The position numbers and the translations under genes were made by a program. From positions 1 through 60,439 of the forward strand of contig NZ_WKJN01000034.1 of the NCBI RefSeq assembly GCF_009674495.1: DNA of 60,439 bases. Reading direction: 5' to 3'. Positions 16,414-25,204 of this stretch are shown here, one piece after another; within the stretch, counting starts at the first letter, position 1, and every line of letters starts with the position of its first letter. The notes under the pieces were generated by a model. The model made no database searches. It worked only from the letters and a program-made list of their open reading frames with translations, and was not told the DNA's origin. This DNA is from Duganella alba. GTDB taxonomy: Bacteria; Pseudomonadota; Gammaproteobacteria; Burkholderiales; Burkholderiaceae_D.

Positions 16414-17658
16414 CTACACCAGCGCGCGGATGGCGGCCACCAGCTTGTCCAGGTCGGCGGTGCGGGTGAACAGGCCGGGCGTGACGCGGATGCAGGCGCC
16501 GCCCACCGGCCCCTTGCGCGCCACGGTGAAGATCCGGTATTGCTCCACCAGCCGGTTCACCAGCGCCGTATTCTGCTCGAAGGTGGTGTGGCCGCGCAGG
16601 CGGAACGAGGTGACCGCGCCGTAGCTGCCGGCGTCGTCCGGCGTCAGGATCTGCACGCCATCGTGGCCGCGCACCTGGCGCACCCAGTAGTCGCGCAGTT
16701 CGCGCAGCCGGCGGCCGCGATTGGCCACGCCGATCTCGTCGTGCAACTTGAGGGCGGCCGGTATCGTCATCAGGGCGGCGGCGTTGAAGGTGCCCGAGTG
16801 CACACGCGAGCGGGTGTCGGTGACGGCGTAATCCTCGTCGCCGCGTTCGACGCCGATGTCCGCCAGCCGCTCCTTGCGGATGTACAGGAAGCCCGTACCT
16901 AAAGGCGCGCCGACCCACTTGTGCAGGTTGGCGCCGATGAAGTCCGCGCCCAGGTCCGGCAGCTTGTAGTCCAGTTGTCCCCACGACTGCGCCACGTCCA
17001 GGATCACGTCGACGCCGCGCGATCTGGCGAGCTGGATGATCTCCTTCACCGGCAGCACAAAGCCGGTGCGGTGGTTGATGTGGGTGAGCAGCAGCAGCCG
17101 GGTGCGCGGATTCTGACGCAGCGCCTTGTCGTACACGTCGATGGCGGCCTGGCGGTTGACCGGCTCCGGTATCCGCACCAGCGCCACCCTGGCGCCGCTG
17201 CGCTGGGCCAGGTCGTTCATGGCGTACTGCATGGCGTCGTAATCGAGGTTGGCGTACATGATGGTGTCGCCGCGCCTGACCAGGCGGTAGTTGCAGATCA
17301 GGTTTTGCAACGACTCGGTGGCGCCGCGCGTGATGGCCAGTTCCGCCGCCGTCACGCCGGTGTGCGCCGCCAGCAGCGCGCGCAGCTGCTCCATGCCGGC
17401 GCGGTCGAACTCGCGGCGCAGGTGAAAGGAGTTGTAGCGGTTCAGGTAATCGATATTGCGCTTGAAGTCTTCCAGCACCGGCCGCGCCATGATGCCGTAG
17501 TAGGCGTTCTCCAGATTGGTGATGTCACTGGCGATATCGTAGCTTGCGGCAATGGCGTCCCAGTCCTCCGGCGACGACGGCGCCGCGACAGCCAGGCCCG
17601 ACGCGGCCAGCGCCGTGGCCCCCAACAACCTGCGCCGGCTCGCTTGAAATCGATTCAT
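16414..17658 (-). CDS. Tat-exported aminotransferase class V-fold protein
   Basis: 414 residues. N-terminal SRRRLLGATALAASGLAVA is a twin-arginine signal, so a folded PLP protein should be exported. The rest is a class V fold type I PLP enzyme: TRGATESLQNLI binds phosphate, VDVILDVAQSWG holds the Asp that contacts PLP, and ANLHKWVGAP carries the Schiff-base Lys. The closest group is isopenicillin-N epimerase-like proteins. The reaction is not determined. ATG 17658 follows GGAGG. A PLP enzyme in the periplasm is uncommon and worth note. The gene diverges from the solute-binding protein gene. Confidence 0.88.
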   Translation of the reverse strand: MNRFQASRRRLLGATALAASGLAVAAPSSPEDWDAIAASYDIASDITNLENAYYGIMARPVLEDFKRNIDYLNRYNSFHLRREFDRAGMEQLRALLAAHTGVTAAELAITRGATESLQNLICNYRLVRRGDTIMYANLDYDAMQYAMNDLAQRSGARVALVRIPEPVNRQAAIDVYDKALRQNPRTRLLLLTHINHRTGFVLPVKEIIQLARSRGVDVILDVAQSWGQLDYKLPDLGADFIGANLHKWVGAPLGTGFLYIRKERLADIGVERGDEDYAVTDTRSRVHSGTFNAAALMTIPAALKLHDEIGVANRGRRLRELRDYWVRQVRGHDGVQILTPDDAGSYGAVTSFRLRGHTTFEQNTALVNRLVEQYRIFTVARKGPVGGACIRVTPGLFTRTADLDKLVAAIRALV

Positions 17659-17772
17659 CCCCGCACCTCCAGAAGTTGATATTGCAGTCCAGTATAAATT
17701 GAAGCGGCCGCCAAACCGCATTTGCGTGATCGGTGCATAATGCGTGAAGGAAACTCATTCAAGGAGTATTGC

Positions 17773-18498
17773 ATGACGGTAGTCACACGCCGGCGGGCGC
17801 TGGCGGCGCTGGGCGCCCTGCCCTTGCTTTCCGTGGCCGCCGCGCCGCGCCAGCCATTGCGCCTGACCATGGTGAACCTGATGCCGTGGGCCGGCCTCGA
17901 TGCGCAAGGCCAGCCCTTCGGCGCACTGATCGACCTGAGCGCCCAGATGGCGCAATTGAGCGGCTTGCCGATCATCCCGATTCCCGTGCCGTATGGCCGC
18001 GCGCCCTACATGCTGCGCAGTGGCGGCTCGGAACTGATGCTGGCGATCGACATCAGCCCCAAGGGCGGGACGGCGATCGAGCACGTGGGCACGGTCGACA
18101 TCGTCGTCCTGGGACGCGACAACTTCCGCTTCGAACGCCTGAGCGACCTGCATGGCAAAACCGTCGGCCACCTGCGCCACGCCGCCTACAGCCCCGAGCT
18201 GGAAGCCGACCAGGCCATCCGCAAGCATGCCTTCGACAGCTACGAGCAAGGCGTGCGCATGCTGCTGGCCGGGCGCTTTGACGCCATGATGGGCGTGGGC
18301 GACAGCATCGAATACGCGCTGACCAAATCCGGCGGCGGCGTCAGCCAGCGCTACGTGCTCGCGCGCGGCAAGGTCGCGCTGTATGCCGATGCCTCGGTCG
18401 GCGCCGGCGCGGCGGCGGCGCTGCAAGACGCCTGCAAGCAACTGCGCCAGAAGCACGTGATGGAGACGCTGCTGAAGCGGCCGCCTCAACGCCGGTAG
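17773..18498 (+). CDS. Extracellular solute-binding protein, family 3-like
   Basis: 241 residues with an N-terminal export signal (TRRRALAALGALPLLSVAAA); the RRR gives it a Tat-like look. The mature part shows the two-lobe binding fold: LRLTMVNLMPWAGLD at the start, LSDLHGKTVGHLRH at the hinge and a late LLAGRFDAMMGVGDSIEY block. There is no permease gene nearby. Family members bind amino acids or serve as sensors; the ligand is unknown. ATG 17773 follows AAGGAG at 17761. The 3' end overlaps the convergent LysR gene by 13 bases. Confidence 0.82.
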   Translation: MTVVTRRRALAALGALPLLSVAAAPRQPLRLTMVNLMPWAGLDAQGQPFGALIDLSAQMAQLSGLPIIPIPVPYGRAPYMLRSGGSELMLAIDISPKGGTAIEHVGTVDIVVLGRDNFRFERLSDLHGKTVGHLRHAAYSPELEADQAIRKHAFDSYEQGVRMLLAGRFDAMMGVGDSIEYALTKSGGGVSQRYVLARGKVALYADASVGAGAAAALQDACKQLRQKHVMETLLKRPPQRR

Positions 18499-19373
18499 AA
18501 CTGCCGGACCAACTCGGTGAAATGCTTCACCGTGACCGACTTGTCGCGCGGCCGCGTAATCAGCGCGATCGCCGTGCCCAGATCCTTGTTGCCGAGGTTC
18601 TGATAGGTGACGCCCTCCGAGCGGAACTGCCCGAGCGATTCCGGAATGATGGCCACGCCGAAGCCCGCCGCCACCATGTTCACGCCGGACGAGATCTGCG
18701 GCGACTCCATTTCGATCTTCGGCGAAAAGCCGGCCGCGCGGCAGGCGCTGATGATGGCGTCGTACAGCTCGGGATTGATGGCGCGCGGATAGAGGATGAA
18801 GGGATCGCCGGCCAGCTGCCTGAGGTCGATGCTGCGGCGCCGTCCCATCGCATGGCCGTTGGGCAGCACCGCGATCATCTTCTCCTGCACCAGCGGCGTG
18901 ACGGTCAGGTCGCCGCAATCGAGCGGCAGGCGGATCATGGCGCAATCGACCTGGGCGTCGGCCATCTTGCCCAGCAGCGCGGCGCTGTTGCTCTCCTCGG
19001 TGCGGATCTTCACGCCGGGATAGCTCTCGCGGAAGCTGCGCAGCAGGCGCGCCACGGTCGGATGGAACACGGTGGAACCGGCAAAGCCGATGGTCAGCTG
19101 GCCGCTCTCGCCGCGCGCCGCCATCTTCACGTGTTCCAGCGCGTCGTTGGCGTCTTCCAGCACGCGCTGCGCGCGATCCTTGAAGATGGTGCCGGCCTCG
19201 GTCAGCTCCACCCGGCGCGGATGGCGGATGAACAGCTTGGTGCCGATTTCCCGTTCCAGCTTGATGATCTGCTGGCTCAACGGCGGCTGCGCAATGCCCA
19301 GCCGCTCCGCCGCCACGGTGAAGTGCAAGTGCTCGGCCACCGCCAGGAAATAGCGTAGCTGGCGAAATTCCAT
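18486..19373 (-). CDS. LysR family transcriptional regulator
   Basis: 295 residues. The N-terminal winged HTH is clear: MEFRQLRYFLAVAEHLHFTVAAERLGIAQPPLSQQI. The effector domain begins near residue 90 (GQLTIGFAGSTVFHP), like regulators of aromatic catabolism (BenM/CatM type). It is divergent from the FUSC transporter gene with 118 bases between starts, so it probably regulates that gene. Inducer unknown. Confidence 0.93.
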   Translation of the reverse strand: MEFRQLRYFLAVAEHLHFTVAAERLGIAQPPLSQQIIKLEREIGTKLFIRHPRRVELTEAGTIFKDRAQRVLEDANDALEHVKMAARGESGQLTIGFAGSTVFHPTVARLLRSFRESYPGVKIRTEESNSAALLGKMADAQVDCAMIRLPLDCGDLTVTPLVQEKMIAVLPNGHAMGRRRSIDLRQLAGDPFILYPRAINPELYDAIISACRAAGFSPKIEMESPQISSGVNMVAAGFGVAIIPESLGQFRSEGVTYQNLGNKDLGTAIALITRPRDKSVTVKHFTELVRQFYRR

Positions 19374-19491
19374 GCGGGTCCTTTCATTTCGAAATACGCG
19401 ATGGAAACGCGTATCGATATCTTTTTCGTCTTGAAGAGACTACCACGAAATATTGGATTTGCGTGCCGTACGCCCTTAAGCTGCAAGCATC

Positions 19492-20556
19492 ATGTTCAAA
19501 TCCCTCCTCGCCCACGCCACCGACAAGGCCAACCTGCTGGAAGGGATGCGCGCGGCCTCGGCCTCCGCCATCATGCTGCTGGTGGGCTGCGCGCTGCACG
19601 CGCCGGATTTCGCCTGGGCCGCGATCGGCGCCTTCTGGTCCTCGCTGGCCACCGCCTCGGACACCGCGCGCAACCGGCTGGCGTCGATGCTGTCGTTCGC
19701 CGCGCTGTCGACGCTGGCCGGCGGTTTGACGACGTATGCGGCCAGCTTCGGCATCGCCTGCGGCGCACTGGCGATTCTGGTGGCCGTGACGGCGGCGGGA
19801 TTCACGCGCATCTGGGGCGCCAAGGCCTACCAGGTGGCGATCCTGGCCGCCACCGCCTGCGTGGTGATGGTGGACCGGCCATGGCACGGCGGCGCCGGCG
19901 GCATGGCTTATCTGGGCGTGTACCTGTTCGGCTGCCTGTTCGCCACCGCGCTGAGCATGCTGATCTGGCAACTCCGCCCGTTCGAACGTGAATATCACAG
20001 CACCACATGGCAGCAGGCGCTGGCGCGGACCTTGCGCGATGCCGTGCTGACGCTGCGCGCCCACGCCTCGCTGTCGAGCGACGGCGCGCACTTCGCGCTG
20101 CGCCTCGGCATCGCCACCACGGTGGCCTACCTGACCGTGCATCTGCTGCACCTGCCCTACGGCTACTGGGCCACCATGGCGGTGCTGCTGGTGTTGCAGC
20201 CTTCGGCCGCCGGCACCTGGCCGCGCAGCGTGGAGCGCGCGCTGGGCACCGTGGTGGGCACCGTGATCGCCGTCGCCATCAGCGGCCTGGCGCAGTCGCC
20301 GCTGGCGATTGCCGTCGCGGTGTTCCCGCTGATCGGTTTGACGATGGCCTTGCGGCCGGTGGGCTACGGCGTCTTCGTCGCCTTCCTGACGCCATCCTTC
20401 GTGCTGGTGGCCGACTACGCGATGCCGGTCCTCGATGAATACAACTACGTGCTGGCGCGGCTGGAAAACAATCTGCTCGGCAGCGCCATCGCCGTGGCGG
20501 CAACGCTGATCCTGTGGCCGTTGACGGAACGCCTGCGCAGAAAGCCAATCAACTGA
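19492..20556 (+). CDS. FUSC family membrane transporter
   Basis: 354 residues with about ten hydrophobic segments in two blocks (about 20-165 and 205-345) separated by a soluble stretch. HLPYGYWATMAVLLVLQPSAAGTWPRSVERALGTVVG is the FUSC signature, known from fusaric-acid resistance and aromatic-acid efflux pumps. It is shorter than full AaeB-type pumps and has no membrane-fusion partner beside it. The divergent LysR gene probably controls it. It ends next to, and converges with, the FINCPFD-motif gene. Confidence 0.88.
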   Translation: MFKSLLAHATDKANLLEGMRAASASAIMLLVGCALHAPDFAWAAIGAFWSSLATASDTARNRLASMLSFAALSTLAGGLTTYAASFGIACGALAILVAVTAAGFTRIWGAKAYQVAILAATACVVMVDRPWHGGAGGMAYLGVYLFGCLFATALSMLIWQLRPFEREYHSTTWQQALARTLRDAVLTLRAHASLSSDGAHFALRLGIATTVAYLTVHLLHLPYGYWATMAVLLVLQPSAAGTWPRSVERALGTVVGTVIAVAISGLAQSPLAIAVAVFPLIGLTMALRPVGYGVFVAFLTPSFVLVADYAMPVLDEYNYVLARLENNLLGSAIAVAATLILWPLTERLRRKPIN

Positions 20557-21207
20557 TTACGCCGCCTTGGGCTCGGCCTTGTCCGCCCCCGGAACATTCA
20601 ACTGATGCGTTGCTGCCCAGGCCGAAGCCAGGTTGCTGTAATCGATAAACGTCAGCTCGTGCGGCTGACACCGCACCTGCAAACACAAAGCCGGCAGCTC
20701 CGTCTTGAACTGCTCATACCTGTCCGCGATGTAGGCGCCGCCCGGCAACGGCGAGGCGCCCTTCGATTCGCTATGCAGCCAGTCGCGCACGCACTTGATC
20801 ACCATCCGCTCGGAATTGTTGTGCGATCGGATGTCCTGACCGGCAATGTCCGATATATATTTTTGATACCGATACTGTTCCTTGTCCAGGATCAGCAGGC
20901 TCTTGTCCTTCACGCGCCGTGGCCCATACGACATCGCCCCGATGAACAAACCGAGTTCAAGCGGCATGTTAAAGCGCGGCAGGTTGTTCACCATGTCCAG
21001 CTCGGTGCGCGAGATGTCGTGTATGCCAAACCTGGCTTCCTCGATCAATTTCTTGATCTTCTCAAACCGGTAGTCATGGCCGTTGGCGGACTCCAGCGCG
21101 CAGCGTGGCCGAAAGCCGCAATCGTAGATCGCAAAGACGATGGCGTTGCGCAGGCTGCTAAATTCGGCATCGAACGGGCAATTGATGAAGACGTCGTTGT
21201 GTGCCAT
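20557..21207 (-). CDS. FINCPFD-motif protein, TIR/nucleoside-deoxyribosyltransferase-like fold
   Basis: 216 residues, soluble. DVFINCPFDAEFSSLRNAIVFAIYDCGFRPRCALE opens the protein, followed by RFEKIKKLIEEARFGIHDISRTEL and RFNMPLELGLFIGA. These are hallmarks of a family of uncharacterised bacterial proteins whose order of strands and the Asp/Glu-rich pocket recall TIR and deoxyribosyltransferase folds that cleave N-glycosidic bonds; this is inference. ATG 21207 shares one base with the TGA of a 66-codon gene in front, so both are coupled. It is less GC-biased than its neighbours. Possible roles: nucleotide or NAD cleavage in defence, or signalling. Confidence 0.65.
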   Translation of the reverse strand: MAHNDVFINCPFDAEFSSLRNAIVFAIYDCGFRPRCALESANGHDYRFEKIKKLIEEARFGIHDISRTELDMVNNLPRFNMPLELGLFIGAMSYGPRRVKDKSLLILDKEQYRYQKYISDIAGQDIRSHNNSERMVIKCVRDWLHSESKGASPLPGGAYIADRYEQFKTELPALCLQVRCQPHELTFIDYSNLASAWAATHQLNVPGADKAEPKAA

Positions 21208-21407
21208 CAAGGTCTCTTGTTGTCGTTTTTGTTCATGACGGACATCACCGCCAGACGTGCCTCCGCGCGGCTGAAGGAACCGGTGGCGGGCGCAGGCTTT
21301 ACTACCCGTGTGGCGGTTGATGCCGATTGCGTCTTTGCTTGTTGGCCGGTTGAAAATTGACCGATGCGGGCCGATCGTCCCGCGCCTTTTTCATTTACCT
21401 TGGTCAT
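21207..21407 (-). CDS. Small basic protein coupled to the FINCPFD gene
   Basis: 66 residues, Lys/Arg/Ser/Ala-rich, with GRSARIGQFSTGQ in the N-terminal third and FSRAEARLAVMSVMN near the end. A strong GGAGGT ribosome site precedes ATG 21407 and its TGA overlaps the start of the next gene, which supports real translation. No family is recognised with certainty. Size, charge and coupling would fit an antitoxin, adaptor or DNA-binding partner of the larger protein, but none of this is shown. Confidence 0.6.
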   Translation of the reverse strand: MTKVNEKGAGRSARIGQFSTGQQAKTQSASTATRVVKPAPATGSFSRAEARLAVMSVMNKNDNKRP

Positions 21408-21505
21408 GTCGCACCTCCAATCCTTTGCAAGTGTTCTATCCTGCACCGGCAGCAAAGCGGGAGGCTTGAGGCAGATCAATCGGATAAGCCGCCGTTTGCG
21501 ACCGC

Positions 21506-22390
21506 TCACCGCATGGCATTGACGATGCGCGTGGCGTCGCGTGCCGGCGACTGGCCGAATTCGCGCGCGTATTCGCGGCTGAACTGGGTGGGGCTTTGAT
21601 AGCCGACCTCGTGCGCGGCGGCGGTGACGCTGTAGCCGGCCGCCACCAGCAGGGTGCGGGCGTTGAGCAGGCGGATCTGCTTCTGGTATTGCAGCGGACT
21701 GAGCGCCGTCACGGACTTGAAGTGGCGGTGGAAGGCCGATACGCTCATCGCCGCGCTGTCGGCCAGATCGTCCACGCGCAGCGGCAGCGCATAGTCGCGC
21801 CGGATCTGCTGGATGGCCTGGTTGACGCGCGCCAGGGCCGAATCCGGCACGGCGATGTCGCGCAGCATCCATCCCATCGGCCCCTGCAGCACGCGGTAGA
21901 GAATTTCGCGCTCGTAGACCGGCGCCAGCGCGGGGATGTCGGCCGGCTGCCGCATCAGGCGCAGCATGCGCAACCACGCATCCAGCAACTCCGGCGTCAC
22001 CGCCGCGACTGAAAACGCCGATGCTTCCTGGCCGAGCCGGCTGGCAGTATCGGGCAGGTCGCCAAGCAGGTTCGCAATCCGGCCGGGCTCCAGCGTCAGG
22101 CTGACGGCGAGATAGGGTTCGCCGCTGGCCGCAGCGTGGACCGCGCCCGCGGCCGGCAATCCCACCGACATGACGAAGTACGTCGCAGGATCATAATGCA
22201 ACGTCCTGCCGCCAACCGTCATTGACTTTCCGCCTTGTAGAATCAAGTTAATCATCGGATCGTAGACGGCGGCCAGCTGATGTTCGGGAATGGCGCCCCG
22301 CACCATCGCGACACGCGGTATGCCGGTCTCGGTGCGCCGGTTCTCGGCATGCGCCGCCAGCGCGCGCAGCTCTTTTAACTGTTTCTCCAT
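21506..22390 (-). CDS. AraC family transcriptional regulator (AraC_N type)
   Basis: 294 residues. The N-terminal cupin-like domain has AVYDPMINLILQGGKSMTVGGRTLHYDPATYFV, typical of AraC_N proteins; the C-terminal 100 residues carry two HTH motifs, VDDLADSAAMSVSAFHRHFKSVTALSPLQYQKQIRL and AAHEVGYQSPTQFSREYAREFG. It stands divergent to an SDR gene and probably activates it, a frequent pairing. ATG 22390 gives the usual family length but lacks an obvious ribosome site; in-frame ATG 22495 is the alternative and would add 35 residues of no known character. Confidence 0.88.
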   Translation of the reverse strand: MEKQLKELRALAAHAENRRTETGIPRVAMVRGAIPEHQLAAVYDPMINLILQGGKSMTVGGRTLHYDPATYFVMSVGLPAAGAVHAAASGEPYLAVSLTLEPGRIANLLGDLPDTASRLGQEASAFSVAAVTPELLDAWLRMLRLMRQPADIPALAPVYEREILYRVLQGPMGWMLRDIAVPDSALARVNQAIQQIRRDYALPLRVDDLADSAAMSVSAFHRHFKSVTALSPLQYQKQIRLLNARTLLVAAGYSVTAAAHEVGYQSPTQFSREYAREFGQSPARDATRIVNAMR

Positions 22391-22527
22391 GCGAGCATTA
22401 AACCCCAGTTCAAAGTCGGGCCGCAAGACAAAAGCAGAAATAGGCAGGATTGCGCCATAAACCGATGCGCCCGCGTCGGCGTCAATCACTACCATGGAGA
22501 CTCTTTCAACGCACCTTGGAGTCACAC

Positions 22528-23259
22528 ATGAACATGGTCATCATCACCGGCGGCAGCCGCGGCATCGGCGCCAGCACCGCACTGGAATGCGCGCGGCGCG
22601 GACTGGGCGTCATCCTCACCTATAACAGCCAGGCGGCCAAGGCGGACCAAGTGGTCAGCCAGATCACCGCCTCCGGCGGCAAGGCTGCTGCACTGCAGCT
22701 CGACGTTGGCGATACGCGCAGCTTCGCCAGCTTCCGCAAGGAAGTCGAACGCGTCCTGGGCAGCGATCAACTCGCCGGCCTGGTGAACAACGCCGGCTAC
22801 GGTCTCTACAACCCGATCGCAACCGTCACCGAAACCGAGTTCGACGGCCTGATGAACGTGCACCTGAAAGGCCCGTTTTTCCTCACCCAAGCGCTGCTGC
22901 CGCTGATGAAGCCAGGCGCCAGCATCGTCAACCTGACCAGCGCCACAACGCGCGTGGCGACAGCCGGCGTGGCGCCCTACGCCGCCTTCAAGGGCGGACT
23001 GGAAGTGCTGACGCGCTACATGGCCAAGGAGTTTGGCGAACAACGCATCCGCGTCAACGCCGTCTCGCCCGGCGCGATCCGCACCGAACTCGGCGGCGGA
23101 CTGAACGATGCATTCGAAACCCTGCTGGCCAGCCAGACCGCGCTTGGCCGCGTCGGCGAACCGGAAGAAGTCGCACGCGTGATCGCCACGCTGCTGACCG
23201 AGGACGGCGGCTGGATCAACGCCCAGACCATCGAAGTAGCCGGCGGCTACAACATCTGA
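22528..23259 (+). CDS. SDR family oxidoreductase
   Basis: 243 residues, classical short-chain dehydrogenase/reductase. Cofactor motif TGGSRGIG at the N terminus, NNAG at about 90, catalytic Ser in NLTSATT and YAAFK as the Y-x-x-x-K pair; the end has the usual ...EVAGGY. The Arg after the first Gly and lack of an acidic residue at the end of strand 2 suggest NADP(H). ATG 22528 follows TTGGAG. It is likely controlled by the divergent AraC regulator; substrate unknown. Confidence 0.92.
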   Translation: MNMVIITGGSRGIGASTALECARRGLGVILTYNSQAAKADQVVSQITASGGKAAALQLDVGDTRSFASFRKEVERVLGSDQLAGLVNNAGYGLYNPIATVTETEFDGLMNVHLKGPFFLTQALLPLMKPGASIVNLTSATTRVATAGVAPYAAFKGGLEVLTRYMAKEFGEQRIRVNAVSPGAIRTELGGGLNDAFETLLASQTALGRVGEPEEVARVIATLLTEDGGWINAQTIEVAGGYNI

Positions 23260-23310
23260 CCATGGCCACCGACGCGATGGAAATCACCACCTTCTACCTG
23301 GTCGGTGCAC

Positions 23311-23330
23311 GCGGCGCCAATCGGCGCCGC
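23311..23330. terminator. GC-rich hairpin between convergent SDR genes
   Basis: GCGGCGCC and GGCGCCGC pair over 8 bp around a 4-base loop, in the 78-base gap between two genes that face each other. There is no long T-tract on either side, so termination strength is uncertain. Confidence 0.45.
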
Positions 23331-23337
23331 CTCCCGC

Positions 23338-24102
23338 TCAACGCATGATGAAGCCGCCGTCGACGGAAATCGACTGCCCGGTGACAAAGCTGGCGGCATC
23401 GCTGCACAGGAACAGCACCACGCTGGCGATTTCCTCGGCGCGGCCGTAGCGGCCCATCGGCACGCTTTTCAGCAGGCCTTCCAGCGCCTCGCCCTGGCCG
23501 GCGGCGATCATCTGGTCGGACATCGCCGTCCAGATCAGGCCGGGGCAGACGGCGTTGATGCGGACGCCTCGCGCCGCATATTCCAGCGCCGCGCTTTTGG
23601 TCAGGCCGAGCACGCCATGCTTGGCCGCGTGATAGGTGCCGCGCTCGGCGCCGCCCACCAGTCCACCCAGCGACGAGCAGTTGACGATGGCGCCGCTGCC
23701 CTGCTTGCGCATCTGCTGCAATTCGAACTTCATGCTGCTCCATACGCCGCGCAGATTGATCGACATCACGCGGTCGTAATCGTCGCGCGGCGCGTCGGCG
23801 GTGTCGGCCAGCACGTTCTGCACGCCGGCGTTGTTGTAGGCGAAGTCCAGCTTGCCGAAGGTGGCCACGGTCTGCGCGACCATGACTTCCACTTGCGCAT
23901 CGTCCGCGACGTCGCAGCGGATGGCCAGCGTCTTGCCGCCCAGCGCGGCCACTTCCGCATGGGCTGCGGCCAGCGTGTCTTCGTGCCAGTCGGCCAGCAC
24001 GACCGATGCACCGGCTTGCGCAAACGCCTTCGCCGCGGCCAAACCGAGGCCGGACGCAGCACCCGTAACAAGCGCAACCTGGTTTTCAAAAGAGAATTTC
24101 AT
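23338..24102 (-). CDS. SDR family oxidoreductase (glucose/3-oxoacyl-reductase-like)
   Basis: 254 residues. TGAASGLG binds the cofactor; VVLADWHED puts an Asp at the end of strand 2, which favours NAD(H). NNAG is at about 90, catalytic Ser in NCSSLGG, and YHAAK is the catalytic pair. GQSISVDGGFIMR closes the protein as in most of this group. It diverges from a LysR gene with 114 bases between, so that regulator probably controls it. Substrate not readable. Confidence 0.92.
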   Translation of the reverse strand: MKFSFENQVALVTGAASGLGLAAAKAFAQAGASVVLADWHEDTLAAAHAEVAALGGKTLAIRCDVADDAQVEVMVAQTVATFGKLDFAYNNAGVQNVLADTADAPRDDYDRVMSINLRGVWSSMKFELQQMRKQGSGAIVNCSSLGGLVGGAERGTYHAAKHGVLGLTKSAALEYAARGVRINAVCPGLIWTAMSDQMIAAGQGEALEGLLKSVPMGRYGRAEEIASVVLFLCSDAASFVTGQSISVDGGFIMR

Positions 24103-24216
24103 GAGAGACTTCCTTCAGCAGAATTGAGTGAGAACAGCACAGGAAGCAATGTACCGAAGTGGCATTCATGCGAATAGATGGTAATCTTCGCAAACTGATA
24201 TGCACCGGATTCATAT

Positions 24217-25119
24217 ATGGCCCGTATAGACCTCAACAATCTGTCCGCCTTCCTCGCCGTTGCGCGCGAACGCAGCTTCACGCGCGCGGCGGCGCAGCTC
24301 GGCGTGTCGCAATCGGCGTTGAGCCACACGATACGTGGCCTGGAGGAAAAACTCGGCATACGCCTGCTGACGCGCACCACGCGCGGCGTGTCGCCCACCG
24401 AGGCCGGCGAGCGGCTGCTGGCCAACATCGGCCCGTACTACGAGGGCATCCACGCGGAACTGGATGCGCTGACGGCGCTGCGCGACAAGCCATCGGGCAC
24501 TGTGCGCATCAGCGCGCACGACCACGCGGCCAGCACCATCCTGTGGCCGAAGCTGGCTAAGCTGCTGCCGGAGTATCCGGAACTGAAGGTGGAAATCTCG
24601 ATCAGCTACGGCATGATCGACATCGTCGCCGAGCGCTGCGACGCCGGCGTGCGCCTGGGCGACCGCGTGGCCAAGGACATGATCGCCGTGCGCATCGCAC
24701 CGGACATGCGCATGATCGTGGTCGGCGCCCCCGCCTACTTTGCCGCCAAAGGCAAACCGCTGGTCCCGCAAGACCTCACCAGCCACAACTGCGCCAATCT
24801 GCGCCTGCCGACTTACGGCGGCCTGTATGCCTGGGAGTTCGAGAAGGACGGGCAGCCAATGCAGGTGCAGGTCACGGGTCAGATGATTTTCAACACCACG
24901 CCGCAGATGCTGACCGCGGCGCTGGACGGCAGCGGCCTCGCCTACGTGCCGGAAGACATGGTGCAACAGCACCTGGCGGATGGCGCGCTGGAGCAGGTGC
25001 TGGACGACTGGTGCCAGCCCTTCCCCGGCTATCACCTCTACTATCCGAGCCGCCGGCAAGCCTCACCGGCGTTCTCATTGGTGGTGGATGCGCTGCGCTA
25101 CCAGCCGCCGATTCGTTAA
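24217..25119 (+). CDS. LysR family transcriptional regulator
   Basis: 300 residues. Winged HTH at the N terminus: LNNLSAFLAVARERSFTRAAAQLGVSQSALSHTIRGLEEKLG. The effector domain has SGTVRISAHDHAASTILWPKL and GVRLGDRVAKDMIAVRI, the pattern of CrgA/DsdC-like LysR proteins tied to SDR genes. Divergent to the SDR at 23338-24102, its probable target. Confidence 0.94.
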   Translation: MARIDLNNLSAFLAVARERSFTRAAAQLGVSQSALSHTIRGLEEKLGIRLLTRTTRGVSPTEAGERLLANIGPYYEGIHAELDALTALRDKPSGTVRISAHDHAASTILWPKLAKLLPEYPELKVEISISYGMIDIVAERCDAGVRLGDRVAKDMIAVRIAPDMRMIVVGAPAYFAAKGKPLVPQDLTSHNCANLRLPTYGGLYAWEFEKDGQPMQVQVTGQMIFNTTPQMLTAALDGSGLAYVPEDMVQQHLADGALEQVLDDWCQPFPGYHLYYPSRRQASPAFSLVVDALRYQPPIR

Positions 25120-25204
25120 AATTTTTGAACCATTTCGAAGTTATCAGGAATACACGGCTTGCGTGCCCAGGCCCGCTTCCCACAACCACATCCGGATAAC
25201 TGAC

